Shown: positions 39,748-48,581, numbered from the stretch's first letter. The stretch: 64,000 nt of DNA from Streptomyces atratus (GCF_900119365.1 NZ_FPJO01000001.1:124001-188000), one strand, 5' to 3'. Notes: generated from the sequence alone by a model not told the origin. A program made the numbers and translations.

Positions 39748-41067
39748 GTGACCAACACCCTTGACGCACCTGACACCCCCACCGGGCCCGGCCGTCCCGC
39801 CGCCCTGGTCTCGGCGGCCGACCTTCCCGGGCTGCGGCGCAGAACGTCCGCGGTGCTCATAGGCAGCCAGATACTCGGCGGCCTCGGCGTGCCCATCGGT
39901 ATCGCCCTGGCCCCCGTGCTGGCCACGGAGGTGAGCGGCTCCGAGGCGCTGTCCGGCCTGGCCCCGACCGCTTCGGTGACCGGGACCGCGCTGCTCTCGC
40001 TGCCGCTGGCCGCGCTGATGACCGCGCGCGGCCGACGCCCCGGTCTCGTACTGGCGTATCTGATCGGTGCGCTCGGCGCGGGGCTGGTGGTCCTGTCCAC
40101 TCTCGTGGAGAGCTTCCCGTTGCTGCTGCTCGGCATGGCCGGGTTCGGTGCGGGTTCCTCGGCCAATCTGCAGGCCCGGTTCGCCGCCGCGGATCTGGCC
40201 GAGCCCGACCGGCGCGGCCGGGCGATCTCCACCGTCATCTGGGCCACCACGATCGGTTCGGTCCTCGGGCCGAACATCGCCGCTCCGGTGGGCCATGTCT
40301 TCCGCGGCTCCGCGATATCCGAGCAGGCGGGCCCGTTCGTCTTCGCGGCCGGGATCTTCCTGCTGGCGGCCGTGGTGGTCGGGGTGCTGCTGCGGCCGGA
40401 CCCGCTGCTCACGGCGCGGGCGCTGGCGCCGCAGGGCGACGAATCCCGGGCCGGCCGTTCGCTGCGTGCGGGAGTCGCGGCGGTCCGGGCCTCGCCGATG
40501 GCACGGCTGGCGCTGGTGACGGTGGCCGTCTCGCACACCGCGATGGTCTCGATCATGGTGATGACCCCGGTCGACCTGGGCCACCACGGCGCCGGACTCC
40601 AGCTGATCGGCCTGGTCATCAGCGGCCATATCGCGGGGATGTACGCGTTCTCCCCGGTGATGGGCTGGCTGTCGGACCGCTTCGGCCGGCTCGCGGTGAT
40701 CGGTCTGGCGGTCGGGCTGCTCTCCTGTGCCGCGCTGCTGGCCGGAACCGCGGGCGCCAGTCACGGGCGGACGGCGGCCGGCCTCTTCATGCTCGGTCTC
40801 GGCTGGTCGGCGGGGCTGGTCGCCGGTTCGGCGCTGCTCACCGACTCCGTGCCGCAGGCCGCCCGCGCCGCCGTGCAGGGTCTGTCGGATCTGACCATGA
40901 ACACGGCGGCGGGCATCGGCGGAGCCGTCGCCGGGGTCATCGTCGCCCGGGCGAGCTACGGCTGGCTGAACGTGGCCGGAGCGTGTCTGCTGCTGCCGAT
41001 GGCGACGCTGGCACTGCGCCGGGCACTCGCCCGGCCCGCGGCACCGGCGTCTTCCCACGACCTCTGA
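39748..41067 (+). CDS. Major facilitator superfamily transporter
   Basis: A 439-residue membrane protein with about 12 hydrophobic segments. The MFS inter-helix motifs are present in part: ALMTARGRRPGLVLAYLIGA after helix 2 and GWLSDRFGRLAVIG in the second half. Drug or metabolite efflux is likely but the substrate is unknown. GTG at 39748 (TNTLDAPDTPTGPG) preferred; an upstream ATG adds 18 codons of non-hydrophobic sequence. Downstream the repeat-rich intergenic stretch separates it from a convergent cupin gene. Confidence 0.88.
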   Translation: MTNTLDAPDTPTGPGRPAALVSAADLPGLRRRTSAVLIGSQILGGLGVPIGIALAPVLATEVSGSEALSGLAPTASVTGTALLSLPLAALMTARGRRPGLVLAYLIGALGAGLVVLSTLVESFPLLLLGMAGFGAGSSANLQARFAAADLAEPDRRGRAISTVIWATTIGSVLGPNIAAPVGHVFRGSAISEQAGPFVFAAGIFLLAAVVVGVLLRPDPLLTARALAPQGDESRAGRSLRAGVAAVRASPMARLALVTVAVSHTAMVSIMVMTPVDLGHHGAGLQLIGLVISGHIAGMYAFSPVMGWLSDRFGRLAVIGLAVGLLSCAALLAGTAGASHGRTAAGLFMLGLGWSAGLVAGSALLTDSVPQAARAAVQGLSDLTMNTAAGIGGAVAGVIVARASYGWLNVAGACLLLPMATLALRRALARPAAPASSHDL

Positions 41068-41073
41068 GGCCTC

Positions 41074-41128
41074 GGAGGCTCCTGAGGTTGCGGAGGCTCC
41101 CGAGGCCTCGGATGGCTCCTGATGCCTC
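41074..41128. repeat. Three tandem 18/19-bp repeats at a convergent gene end
   Basis: Units ggaggctcctgaggttgc, ggaggctcccgaggcctc and a 19-base variant lie head to tail at 41074-41128, directly after the MFS stop. The last unit reaches the cupin stop. Their palindromic GAGGC/GCCTC content could fold, so they may also act as a bidirectional terminator. Confidence 0.6.
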
Positions 41129-41489
41129 AGAGGCTGATGTGGTACGCCTTGCGCAGCGTCTCGTGCACGGTCCACGTCGTACGGTCGCCCTCGCGCAGCA
41201 CGCAGGCGTCCCCCGGCCCGAGCTCCAGCGTCGCGCCGTCCTCGACCACCACGGTCGCGCGGCCGCTCACGACCACGAAGAGTTCGTTGGCCTCGGTGTC
41301 GGTGACCACGCCGGGCGTGATCTGCCAGATCCCGCGCAGCTGCTTGCCGTCGGGCGACTCCCAGAGCACCTTGCCGGTCACCACGGGGTCGCCCGAGACG
41401 ATCTGCGCGGGGTCGAGCGGTTCCGGTTCGAGTTCGGCATCCGGAATGTGTACGACGAACGAGGCAGGAGCTTGATCAAATGTGGTCAT
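41127..41489 (-). CDS. Cupin-domain protein
   Basis: A 120-residue single-domain cupin: WQITPGVVTDTEANELFVVV, ATVVVEDGATLELGPGDACV and WTVHETLRKAYHISL fit the two cupin motifs of the RmlC-like 'DUF861' type (ethanolamine/ureidoglycine-cupin-like). The usual His ligands of motif 1 are mostly replaced (Thr-Glu-Ala-Asn-Glu), so metal binding is doubtful. It diverges from psuG, with about 160 bp between the starts. Confidence 0.8.
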   Translation of the reverse strand: MTTFDQAPASFVVHIPDAELEPEPLDPAQIVSGDPVVTGKVLWESPDGKQLRGIWQITPGVVTDTEANELFVVVSGRATVVVEDGATLELGPGDACVLREGDRTTWTVHETLRKAYHISL

Positions 41490-41653
41490 GGCCGGTCACC
41501 TTAGCGACCGCCCGAAGACGACTCGGCAGCAGGATGCGCCAGGACCGGTCGACAGAATCCCGGGCCGCCGACCGGCCCGCCCGACCGGTCCGCACGGGGC
41601 CGCTACCCCGGTCGCACGTTTGAGGCGACTGCGCCCGCGACAGGGATGTGGAC

Positions 41654-42619
41654 ATGTCATCCAACGCGTCGCACAGCGCACATCCCTGCGCCCCCGCCCT
41701 CTCCGCCGAGGTGCGGGCGGCCCTCGCCGCGCACCACCCCGTCGTGGCCCTGGAGTCGACGATCATCGCCCACGGTCTGCCGCGCCCGCGCAATCTGCGG
41801 GTCGCCGAGGAGCTCGAAGGGCTCGTACGTTCCGCGGGCGCGGTGCCCGCAACCATCGCCGTACTCGACGGAAGGGCCCATGTGGGCCTGGAGAAGGACC
41901 AGTTGGAGCGGGTCGCCACGGATCCCGCGATGCGGAAGCTGGGCCACCGGGACCTCGCACCGGCCCTGGCGACGGGCGCGAGCGGGGCGACGACCGTGTC
42001 CGCGACGGCGTTCCTGGCCGCACGCGCCGGCCTGCGCGTCTTCGCCACCGGCGGCCTCGGCGGTGTGCACCGGGAGTGGACCCGGACCCAGGACGAGTCC
42101 GCCGATCTCCGGCTTCTCGCACGGACCGGCGTCACGGTGGTGTGCGCGGGGGTGAAGTCGATCCTGGACGTCCCGGCCACGCTCCAGCGCCTGGAGACGC
42201 TGGGCGTCACAGTGCTCGGTTACGGCACCGACCGCTTCCCCGGCTTCTATCTGACCAGTTCGGGCGAGCCGGTCGACTGGACGGTTCGGACGCCCGAGGA
42301 GGTCGCGGAGGTGATGCGGGCCCAGGACGAGCTCGGCGGTCCCGGCTCCGCGCTGATCGTCGCCAACCCGGTCTCCATGGCGGACCAGTTGGACCCCGCG
42401 CTCCACGACCGTGTGCTGGCCGAGGCGCTGGAGGAGTGCCGGGAGCGCGGCGTCGTGGGCCAGGCCGTCACACCGTTCCTGCTGGACCGGCTGATGCGGG
42501 GAACCGGAGGCGCTTCGCTGGAGGCCAATCTGGCGGCCGTGCGCGGAAACGTGTCGCTCGCCGCGCGGATCTCCGGCGCGTGGGCCGCCGCGCCCCAGGA
42601 CCCGGCGGCCCGACGATGA
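41654..42619 (+). CDS. psuG: Pseudouridine-5'-phosphate glycosidase
   Basis: Splits pseudouridine 5'-phosphate into uracil and ribose 5-phosphate (reversible). The 321-residue protein has VVALESTIIAHGLPRPRN at the start, GATTVSATAFLAARAGLRVF near residue 120, FATGGLGGVHREW and the closing stretch PFLLDRLMRGTGGASLEANL, all typical PsuG blocks including the active-site Lys region. ATG at 41654 has AGGGA at good spacing; a GTG two codons earlier is possible. The stop overlaps the kinase start (ATGA), so glycosidase and kinase form a pseudouridine breakdown pair. Confidence 0.92.
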   Translation: MSSNASHSAHPCAPALSAEVRAALAAHHPVVALESTIIAHGLPRPRNLRVAEELEGLVRSAGAVPATIAVLDGRAHVGLEKDQLERVATDPAMRKLGHRDLAPALATGASGATTVSATAFLAARAGLRVFATGGLGGVHREWTRTQDESADLRLLARTGVTVVCAGVKSILDVPATLQRLETLGVTVLGYGTDRFPGFYLTSSGEPVDWTVRTPEEVAEVMRAQDELGGPGSALIVANPVSMADQLDPALHDRVLAEALEECRERGVVGQAVTPFLLDRLMRGTGGASLEANLAAVRGNVSLAARISGAWAAAPQDPAARR

Positions 42620-43512
42620 CCGACGGCGGGCTGCTCGTCGTCGGGGATGTGGTCACGGATGTGGTGGCCCGGCACGGAACGGCACTGGTCCGCGGTACGG
42701 ACACCGCGGCCCGTATCCATACCCTGCCCGGCGGCGCGGGGGCCAACGTCGCCTGCTGGGCGGCCCGTTCGGGATGTGCCGACGTACGGCTGCTGGCCAG
42801 GGTCGGCGCCGACAGCGCGGACTGGCACCGGGACGCGCTGCGGCGGGCGGGGGTGCGCTGCCTGCTGGCCGTGGACGACGACGTGCCGACCGCAACCGTC
42901 GTCGCGCTGGTCGACTCCGACGCCGAGCGCACCTTCCTCACCGACAGCGGAGCCGTGCTCCGCCTCTCCCCCGACGACTGGTCACCGTCGATGCTGGACG
43001 GCATCGCCCATCTCCATCTCTCCGGCTATCTCCTCTTCGCCGCGACGAGCCGTGCGACGGCCCTGCTCGCCCTGCGGGAGGCGCGGCGGCGACGGATCCC
43101 GGTGAGCATCGACCCGGCCTCGGCCGGCTTCCTCGCCCAGCTGGGCGCCGACCGGTTCCTGGCCGCCGCGGAGGGCGCCGGTCTGCTGCTGCCCAACGCG
43201 GACGAGGCCCGGTTGCTCACCGGACTGCCCGAACCGGCCGACGCAGCGGCCAAGCTGAGCCTCCAGGCCGGCCGGGTGGCCGTCACGCTCGGCGAGGGCG
43301 GGGCGCTGCTCGCCGCCGGGGGCGCGGTGACCCGGCACGTCCCGGCCGTCCGGGTGCGCGGGGCGGTGGACTCGACCGGTGCGGGCGACGCGTTCACCGG
43401 CGGCTTCCTCGCGGCGCACCTGGCGGGGGCGGACGACGCCTCGGCCGTGGCGGCGGGCTGCCGGGCGGGCGCGGAGGCGGTCACCACCGTGGGCGGCCGC
43501 CCCGGCCCATGA
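42616..43512 (+). CDS. psuK: PfkB-family carbohydrate kinase (probable pseudouridine kinase)
   Basis: A 298-residue ribokinase-like protein with LLVVGDVVTDVVARHG at the start, the first PfkB motif around LPGGAGANVACWAARSG, and the C-terminal ATP-binding signature DSTGAGDAFTGGFLAAHLAG with the catalytic Asp. The four-base overlap with psuG makes pseudouridine the likely substrate; other sugars cannot be excluded by sequence alone. Confidence 0.85.
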   Translation: MTDGGLLVVGDVVTDVVARHGTALVRGTDTAARIHTLPGGAGANVACWAARSGCADVRLLARVGADSADWHRDALRRAGVRCLLAVDDDVPTATVVALVDSDAERTFLTDSGAVLRLSPDDWSPSMLDGIAHLHLSGYLLFAATSRATALLALREARRRRIPVSIDPASAGFLAQLGADRFLAAAEGAGLLLPNADEARLLTGLPEPADAAAKLSLQAGRVAVTLGEGGALLAAGGAVTRHVPAVRVRGAVDSTGAGDAFTGGFLAAHLAGADDASAVAAGCRAGAEAVTTVGGRPGP

Positions 43513-43543
43513 CGAGACACCGGCCCGCAGCTCTGACCCATGA

Positions 43544-44200
43544 TCAGGCGTCGGGCCGCGGCCCCGCCCACCCCGTCCAGGCCGGGTGCAGCGGATCGTC
43601 GGCCCGTACGACCGCGTCCGCACGGTCGCCGGGCGCCGCCTCGTCCTCGTACCGCGCGAAAGCGGGCAGGGTCCAGCGCTCGCCCTCCTCGGTACGCCGC
43701 CGCAGCGCGCCCGGCGACAGCCGCAGATGGACGCTCAGGTCGAACGGGAACCAGTGCCCCAGCAGCAACGGGCCGTGCACCACCAGCACTCCGCCCTCGG
43801 GCAGCGGCCGGTACGGGCTGCGGGTGGCCCGGTCGGTCGCCGGATCCCAGAGGTCGGGCAGCACCCGCCCGCTGCCGCCGGCTTCCAGCGGTCCGAAGAC
43901 CTCGCGCCACAGCGCGCCCGTGTCGAACCAGCTGTCGTAGTACGAGTCGGGGTCCTCCTTGCCGTACTCGTACCGGAGGCTCGCCGGGCGCAGGAATCCC
44001 TCGGTGGCCACGACCAGCACCGCACGGCCCCGGACCCGCAGCGCCTGCGCGACGCGCTCGGCCAGTTCCCCGGTTCGGGCCGCCGGAGCGCCGTCGACGG
44101 CGACCTTCAGCCAGGGTCCGCCGTCGGCGGCTTCGAGGGCGTCGGCATGTGCGGCGAAGGCTTCGGCCAGCCGCTCCCAGGTGATCGCTTCGAATCGCAC
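43544..44200 (-). CDS. Uridine kinase-like protein lacking a normal P-loop
   Basis: A 218-residue nucleoside kinase-like protein. The scaffold resembles uridine kinases: VAVDGAPAARTGELAERVAQ after the first strand, YDSWFDTGALWREV and VVHGPLLLGHWFPFDLSVHL. However the Walker A position reads DGAPAARTG rather than GxxGxGKS/T, so phosphate binding is probably altered. GTG at 44200 (RFEAITWERLAEAF) is the natural start; it overlaps the 3' end of the upstream gene by 94 bases. Next to psuK, but on the opposite strand. Confidence 0.7.
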   Translation of the reverse strand: MRFEAITWERLAEAFAAHADALEAADGGPWLKVAVDGAPAARTGELAERVAQALRVRGRAVLVVATEGFLRPASLRYEYGKEDPDSYYDSWFDTGALWREVFGPLEAGGSGRVLPDLWDPATDRATRSPYRPLPEGGVLVVHGPLLLGHWFPFDLSVHLRLSPGALRRRTEEGERWTLPAFARYEDEAAPGDRADAVVRADDPLHPAWTGWAGPRPDA

Positions 44201-45378
44201 CCCACCATCATCGCCTCGGGCCCGGCGCTCAGTCCCGGCCGTCCCACCAGCGGGGGGGCGTCCTCGTCGGGTCCGTCGGGGCCGGCGAAGCGGAACGGGA
44301 CGCCGAGCCGCTCCGCCAGTTCGCGGCCCGTCCGCGCCGCCTCGACGGTCCCCGCCGCGCCGATCCGGAAGTGGGCCAGGGCAACGCCCTCCCACGGCCG
44401 GGCCGGCACGGCGCTCAGCACCACGATCCAGCCCCAGGTGTCACCGTCCCAGACCGCCTCGACGGCCACGGGGTCGCGGGGCAGGGCGCCGGCTGCGGCG
44501 GCCAGGGTGTCCACGTCGTGGCGGGGCGGGGGCGGGGGCGGCATGCGGTCCGCGAGCGCGCGGTGGCGCCCGGCCAGCACGTCCATGCACACGTGCAGCT
44601 CCGGACGGGGTTCGGTGCCGCTCTCCCGCATCGCGTGGACGGCCCGGATGTCCCGGCCCGCCAGGACCGGTTCGTCGACCCGCTCACGTACACCGGCGGG
44701 GAATGTCCACCACAGAAGCTGTGCCCGGTGGCTCTCGGCGAGGCGCAGCACCCGGTCGGCGAGCGGGCGCAGGCGCGGTTCGCGGTCGGCCGCCGCTTCG
44801 GCGAGCCGGCGGATGTCGGCGGACCACTGTCCGGAGACGTGGTCCGGCGCGTCGATGCGCCGCAAGCCGCGCTCCAGCAGCCCCCGGGCGTTCTCCGGCT
44901 GCCCGCGCAGTACGGCCTTCGTCGCGGCGACCGCGTTGGCCAGCGCGCTCGCGGGCGGCGACCAGTCGTCACCGCACGCCGCGGGGTGGCCCTGGCCGGG
45001 TGCGGCCGGGGACGCCCCGATCTCCAGGTCCACGCGCCAGAAGAGCGGCAGTCCGCGGAAGGCGGCGAAGAGCAGACGCCGCTCGCGGGAGTCTTGCGAA
45101 TCGGGGTCCGTACGCAGGGAGTCCAGTGGCAGAACCGCTTCGAGCACCTCTCGGACGGCGGCGAGGCAGGTGTCGAACCGGTCGCCGGGCACGGTCCAGG
45201 CGAGGTCGATGTCGCTGTACGGGTCCGCCGTTCCACGGGCGAGCGAGCCCCGCAGCTCCGCCCGCGAGCCGGGGCAGTGCGCGGTGAGCGCCCGCATCAG
45301 CTCCCGCGCGAACGCGGCGCGGCGCGCCGGGTCGAGTACGCACGCGCCCGTCCGGTCCTGCGGTTCCTTCCCGTCCAT
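44107..45378 (-). CDS. Nucleotidyltransferase-domain protein
   Basis: A 423-residue protein with a polymerase-beta-like nucleotidyltransferase motif: ELRGSLARGTADPYSDIDLAW (GS...D-x-D) near residue 45, with a third acidic candidate in LFWRVDLEIGA. The remainder is helical and unassigned (KAVLRGQPENARGLLERGL, LLWWTFPAGVRERV), followed by a second domain with WDGDTWGWIVVLSAVP. The last 31 codons run over the start of the kinase-like gene. Resistance-type aminoglycoside nucleotidyltransferase or a toxin-antitoxin-like role are both possible; I do not pick one. Confidence 0.65.
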   Translation of the reverse strand: MDGKEPQDRTGACVLDPARRAAFARELMRALTAHCPGSRAELRGSLARGTADPYSDIDLAWTVPGDRFDTCLAAVREVLEAVLPLDSLRTDPDSQDSRERRLLFAAFRGLPLFWRVDLEIGASPAAPGQGHPAACGDDWSPPASALANAVAATKAVLRGQPENARGLLERGLRRIDAPDHVSGQWSADIRRLAEAAADREPRLRPLADRVLRLAESHRAQLLWWTFPAGVRERVDEPVLAGRDIRAVHAMRESGTEPRPELHVCMDVLAGRHRALADRMPPPPPPRHDVDTLAAAAGALPRDPVAVEAVWDGDTWGWIVVLSAVPARPWEGVALAHFRIGAAGTVEAARTGRELAERLGVPFRFAGPDGPDEDAPPLVGRPGLSAGPEAMMVGCDSKRSPGSGWPKPSPHMPTPSKPPTADPG

Positions 45379-45445
45379 GGCCTCTGCCTCCCGCCGTTCG
45401 GAAAACGCTCCGTCCCCGGCGCGTCCGCCTCCTACGCTCTGCCCC

Positions 45446-45811
45446 ATGGACCTCGAATTCGCCCGCACGTTCGCCGCCGAGTGGCTGGACGGCTGGAACT
45501 GCCATGATCTGGAACGCATTCTGACGCACTATCACGAGGACGTGACGTTCAGCTCGCCCGTCATCGCGCAGATGACCGGCGACGCGTCCGGCACGGTGCA
45601 CGGCAAGGAGGCGCTGCGCGCGTACTGGGCCACCGGCCTGGAGCGCATCCCCGAGTTGCGGTTCGAGCTGGTGGACGTCCGGGTGAGCGTCCATGCCCTG
45701 GTGATCGACTACCGCAACCAGATCGGCGGCCGGGTCAGCGAGGTGCTGACTTTCCGCGACGGGCTGGTGGTCTCCGGGTTCGGGGCGTACGGGGAGACGC
45801 TCGCCAACTGA
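45446..45811 (+). CDS. SnoaL-like / nuclear transport factor 2 family protein
   Basis: A 121-residue cone-shaped alpha+beta-barrel: DLEFARTFAAEWLDGWNCHD (first helix), ILTHYHEDVTFSSPVIAQMT, GKEALRAYWATGLERIPELR and RVSEVLTFRDGLVVSGFGAY. These are typical of small SnoaL/NTF2-like proteins, which bind small ligands or act as isomerases. It diverges from the nucleotidyltransferase gene. No operon partner. Confidence 0.8.
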   Translation: MDLEFARTFAAEWLDGWNCHDLERILTHYHEDVTFSSPVIAQMTGDASGTVHGKEALRAYWATGLERIPELRFELVDVRVSVHALVIDYRNQIGGRVSEVLTFRDGLVVSGFGAYGETLAN

Positions 45812-45877
45812 CGTCCGGCCGAACGCTGCCGGTGGCCGCACGGGAGCCGGCGGCGGGAACACCTCCGGGCCGGGCCG

Positions 45878-46546
45878 TCACTCGCCGCGCAGCTCGGCGG
45901 CGAGCGGCCCGTCGCCCGACACCTCGATACGCCCGCCCTTGACGGCCTCGGCGAGGGTCAGCCCGCCCCGCGCCAGCTCCAGGCAGGCCTCGACGTCGAG
46001 TGCGATACGGGCATCGGCGCGGGCGGCGGGACCGTCCCCGTAGACCGCCGACCCGTCCTGTGCGTCACCGGCACGTACATGGAACTCGCCCTCGTCCAGG
46101 TGGACTTCGACGATCCCCGCATGGGTCAGCCCGTCCAGCGCGCGCAGCAGCGGGAGGGCGAACCAGTGGGCCCGCACCGCGTCGGTGGCGCGCCGTTCGG
46201 CCAGCGCGGGCGCACCCCACTCGGCGAGCGCGGCGAGTACCGGCATCAGGCCGTGGCCGCGCGCGGTCAGTTCGTAGACCGAGGCGGCGGCGGGCGGCGG
46301 GAGCCGGCGGCGGGTGGCGAGGCCGCTCTGCTCCATGTCCCTGAGCCGGGAGGCGAGCACGTCCGTACTGACGCCGGGCAGGTCGGCGTGGAGGTCGGTG
46401 TAGCGGCGGGGGCCCGCCAGCAGTTCACGGACGATCAGCAGGGTCCACCGGTCGCCCACGGAGTCGAGGGCACGCGCGGTGGCGCAGAACTGGTCGTAGC
46501 TCCGGCGGCGGACCGGGCGCGTTGCGGGCTGTTGCTGACGTGGCAT
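45878..46546 (-). CDS. HxlR-type winged-helix transcriptional regulator
   Basis: A 222-residue regulator: winged-helix domain RSYDQFCATARALDSVGDRW, TLLIVRELLAGPRRYTDLHA, GVSTDVLASRLRDMEQSGLA, then a C-terminal SCP2-like ligand-binding domain from about residue 120. Start at the Met before PRQQQPATRP. It diverges from the aminotransferase gene, and paired TTGG-N5-CCAAG sites lie between the two starts, so it probably controls itself and the aminotransferase. Confidence 0.85.
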   Translation of the reverse strand: MPRQQQPATRPVRRRSYDQFCATARALDSVGDRWTLLIVRELLAGPRRYTDLHADLPGVSTDVLASRLRDMEQSGLATRRRLPPPAAASVYELTARGHGLMPVLAALAEWGAPALAERRATDAVRAHWFALPLLRALDGLTHAGIVEVHLDEGEFHVRAGDAQDGSAVYGDGPAARADARIALDVEACLELARGGLTLAEAVKGGRIEVSGDGPLAAELRGE

Positions 46547-46568
46547 GCGACGCAGTCTAGACATGTTG

Positions 46569-46603
46569 TTGGACTTTCCAAGCCTGAGCTTGGTAAAACC
46601 AAG
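46569..46603. promoter_or_regulatory. Paired inverted-repeat operator for the HxlR regulator
   Basis: Two copies of TTGG-N5-CCAAG occur at 46569-46582 and 46590-46603, exactly 21 bp apart (two helical turns, same face). The right copy is a perfect 6-bp palindrome cttggt-aaa-accaag (46589-46603). They sit between the divergent regulator and aminotransferase starts. Binding by the neighbouring regulator is inferred. Confidence 0.65.
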
Positions 46604-46632
46604 TATCGCAATCAGGTCGGGGAGGCCACCGC

Positions 46633-47844
46633 ATGGAATTCCGGCAGTCCAGCAAGCTCGACGAGGTCTGTTACGAGATCCGGGGCCCGGTCATCGAGCA
46701 CGCCAACGCCCTGGAGAAGGCGGGCCACAGCGTGCTCCGGCTCAACACGGGCAACCCCGCGCTCTTCGGCTTCGAAGCGCCGGAGGAGGTCGTCCAGGAC
46801 GTGATCCGGATGCTTCCGCAGGCCCATGGCTACACCGATTCGCGCGGCATCCTGTCCGCCCGCCGGGCGGTGGCGCAGCGCTACCAGGCGATGGGGCTGG
46901 CGGACGTCGGGGTCGACGACATCTTCCTCGGCAACGGTGTCTCCGAGCTGATCTCGATGGCCGTCCAGGCGCTGCTGGAGGACGGCGACGAGGTGCTCGT
47001 CCCGTCCCCCGACTACCCGCTGTGGACCGCGGTGGTGACCCTCGCGGGCGGCAAGTCCGTGCACTACACCTGCGACGAGGCCGCGGACTGGAACCCCGAC
47101 CTCGCCGACATGGCTTCGAAGATCACCGACCGCACCAAGGCCGTCGTGATCATCAACCCGAACAATCCGACCGGCGCCGTCTATCCGCGCGAGATCCTCG
47201 AAGGCATCCTCGATCTGGCGCGCAGGCACGGCCTGATGGTGTTCGCCGACGAGATCTACGACCAGGTCCTGTACGACGACGCCGAGCACCACAGCGTGGC
47301 GACCCTCGCCCCCGACCTGGTCTGCCTCACCTTCAGCGGCCTGTCGAAGACGTACCGCGTGGCGGGCTTCCGATCCGGCTGGATGGTGGTCTCCGGCCCG
47401 CAGCAGCACGCCCGCGGCTATCTGGAGGGGCTGACCACGCTCGCCTCCATGCGCCTGTGCCCCAATGCGCCCGCGCAGTACGCCATTCAGGCCGCGCTCG
47501 GCGGCCGGCAGTCGATCCGGGAGCTGGTCGCGCCGGGCGGCAGGCTGTACGAGCAGCGCAACCGGGCCTGGGAGAAGCTGAACGAGATCCCGGGGGTGTC
47601 GTGCGTGAAGCCGAAGGGCGCGCTGTACGCGTTCCCGCGCCTGGATCCGAAGGTGCACCGCATCGTCGACGACGAGAAGTTCGTGCTGGATCTGCTGCTG
47701 CGGGAGAAGATCCAGGTCGTGCAGGGCACCGGCTTCAACTGGCCGCGGCCCGACCACTTCCGGATCCTCACCCTCCCGTACGCTGACGATCTCGACGCGG
47801 CGATCAGCCGCATCGGCCGCTTCCTGACCGGATACCGCCAGTGA
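46633..47844 (+). CDS. Class I/II aminotransferase (AlaA-like)
   Basis: A 403-residue PLP-dependent fold-type I enzyme: VFLGNGVSELISM-like IFLGNGVSELISMAVQA near residue 97, the VIINPNNPTGAVYP block near residue 170 and the PLP lysine in SGLSKTYRVAGFRSGW near residue 235. Closest in character to AlaA/YfbQ-type alanine aminotransferases; substrate specificity is inferred. ATG at 46633 with GGGGAGG upstream. Preceded by the paired operator and divergent regulator. Confidence 0.92.
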   Translation: MEFRQSSKLDEVCYEIRGPVIEHANALEKAGHSVLRLNTGNPALFGFEAPEEVVQDVIRMLPQAHGYTDSRGILSARRAVAQRYQAMGLADVGVDDIFLGNGVSELISMAVQALLEDGDEVLVPSPDYPLWTAVVTLAGGKSVHYTCDEAADWNPDLADMASKITDRTKAVVIINPNNPTGAVYPREILEGILDLARRHGLMVFADEIYDQVLYDDAEHHSVATLAPDLVCLTFSGLSKTYRVAGFRSGWMVVSGPQQHARGYLEGLTTLASMRLCPNAPAQYAIQAALGGRQSIRELVAPGGRLYEQRNRAWEKLNEIPGVSCVKPKGALYAFPRLDPKVHRIVDDEKFVLDLLLREKIQVVQGTGFNWPRPDHFRILTLPYADDLDAAISRIGRFLTGYRQ

Positions 47845-47857
47845 TCGGATACCCCCG

Positions 47858-48475
47858 GTGACCTGCTCCACGTGCAGCCTTCCCGTCCATACCCAGTTCG
47901 CCTCGTCCGGGCTGGTCGGCCCGATCGTGGAGGACGGGCTCGATCCGGCCACCGACCCGGCCTGGGCGGAGTCGGGCGCGGCGTCACCGGCCGAGTACGC
48001 GCGCTGGTCAGGCCATCTGTGCGGTATGACCTGCCTGCGCATGGCGCTCGGCGCCGGAGCCCCGTCCCTGTTCGCGCTGCGCGACGGGGCGCTCCGGTAC
48101 GGCGCGTATACACAGGGCGCGCAGGGGGAGATCAAGGGGCTGATCTACGCCCCCTTCGCCGAGTACGCACGTGAGGTGCACGGCGTGGACGCCACGGTGC
48201 ACCGCCATCTCGCACCGGAGGAGATCCTCGGTCTGCTGGACGGCGGCCGTACGGTCATGGCGTCGGTGCACCACGGAATCCGGTACCCCGGGCGGCCGGC
48301 TCCGGGGCGGGGCGGGCATCTGGTGCTGCTGACGTCCCGTACGGCCGACGGCACGGGCGTCCACTTCCACAACCCGTCGGGCACGACGGCGGGGACGCGG
48401 GCCGCGGAGCTCGCGCTGCCCGACTTCGAGCGCTTCTTCGCGGGGCGCGGGGTGTCGCTGCCCGCGCGGGTGTGA
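47858..48475 (+). CDS. C39-like / papain-fold peptidase family protein
   Basis: A 205-residue protein, GTG start 13 bases after the aminotransferase stop, so likely cotranscribed. HLCGMTCLRMALGAGAP holds a candidate nucleophile Cys, and GGHLVLLTSRTADGTGVHFH plus HNPSGTTAGTR hold the candidate His and Asn of a C39/papain-like triad. No signal peptide; it begins TCSTCSLPVHTQFASSG with two cysteines that could bind a metal. Proteolytic activity is inferred from fold residues only. Confidence 0.75.
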   Translation: MTCSTCSLPVHTQFASSGLVGPIVEDGLDPATDPAWAESGAASPAEYARWSGHLCGMTCLRMALGAGAPSLFALRDGALRYGAYTQGAQGEIKGLIYAPFAEYAREVHGVDATVHRHLAPEEILGLLDGGRTVMASVHHGIRYPGRPAPGRGGHLVLLTSRTADGTGVHFHNPSGTTAGTRAAELALPDFERFFAGRGVSLPARV

Positions 48476-48581
48476 ACGGCACGCCGTGAGCCGCGCGCCG
48501 TCCGGAACGGGAGCGGGCCCGGGGGCGTAGCCGGCCCCCGAGCCCTGGTGTGCCACCCGTTCGGCACGCCGACACTTTTAA

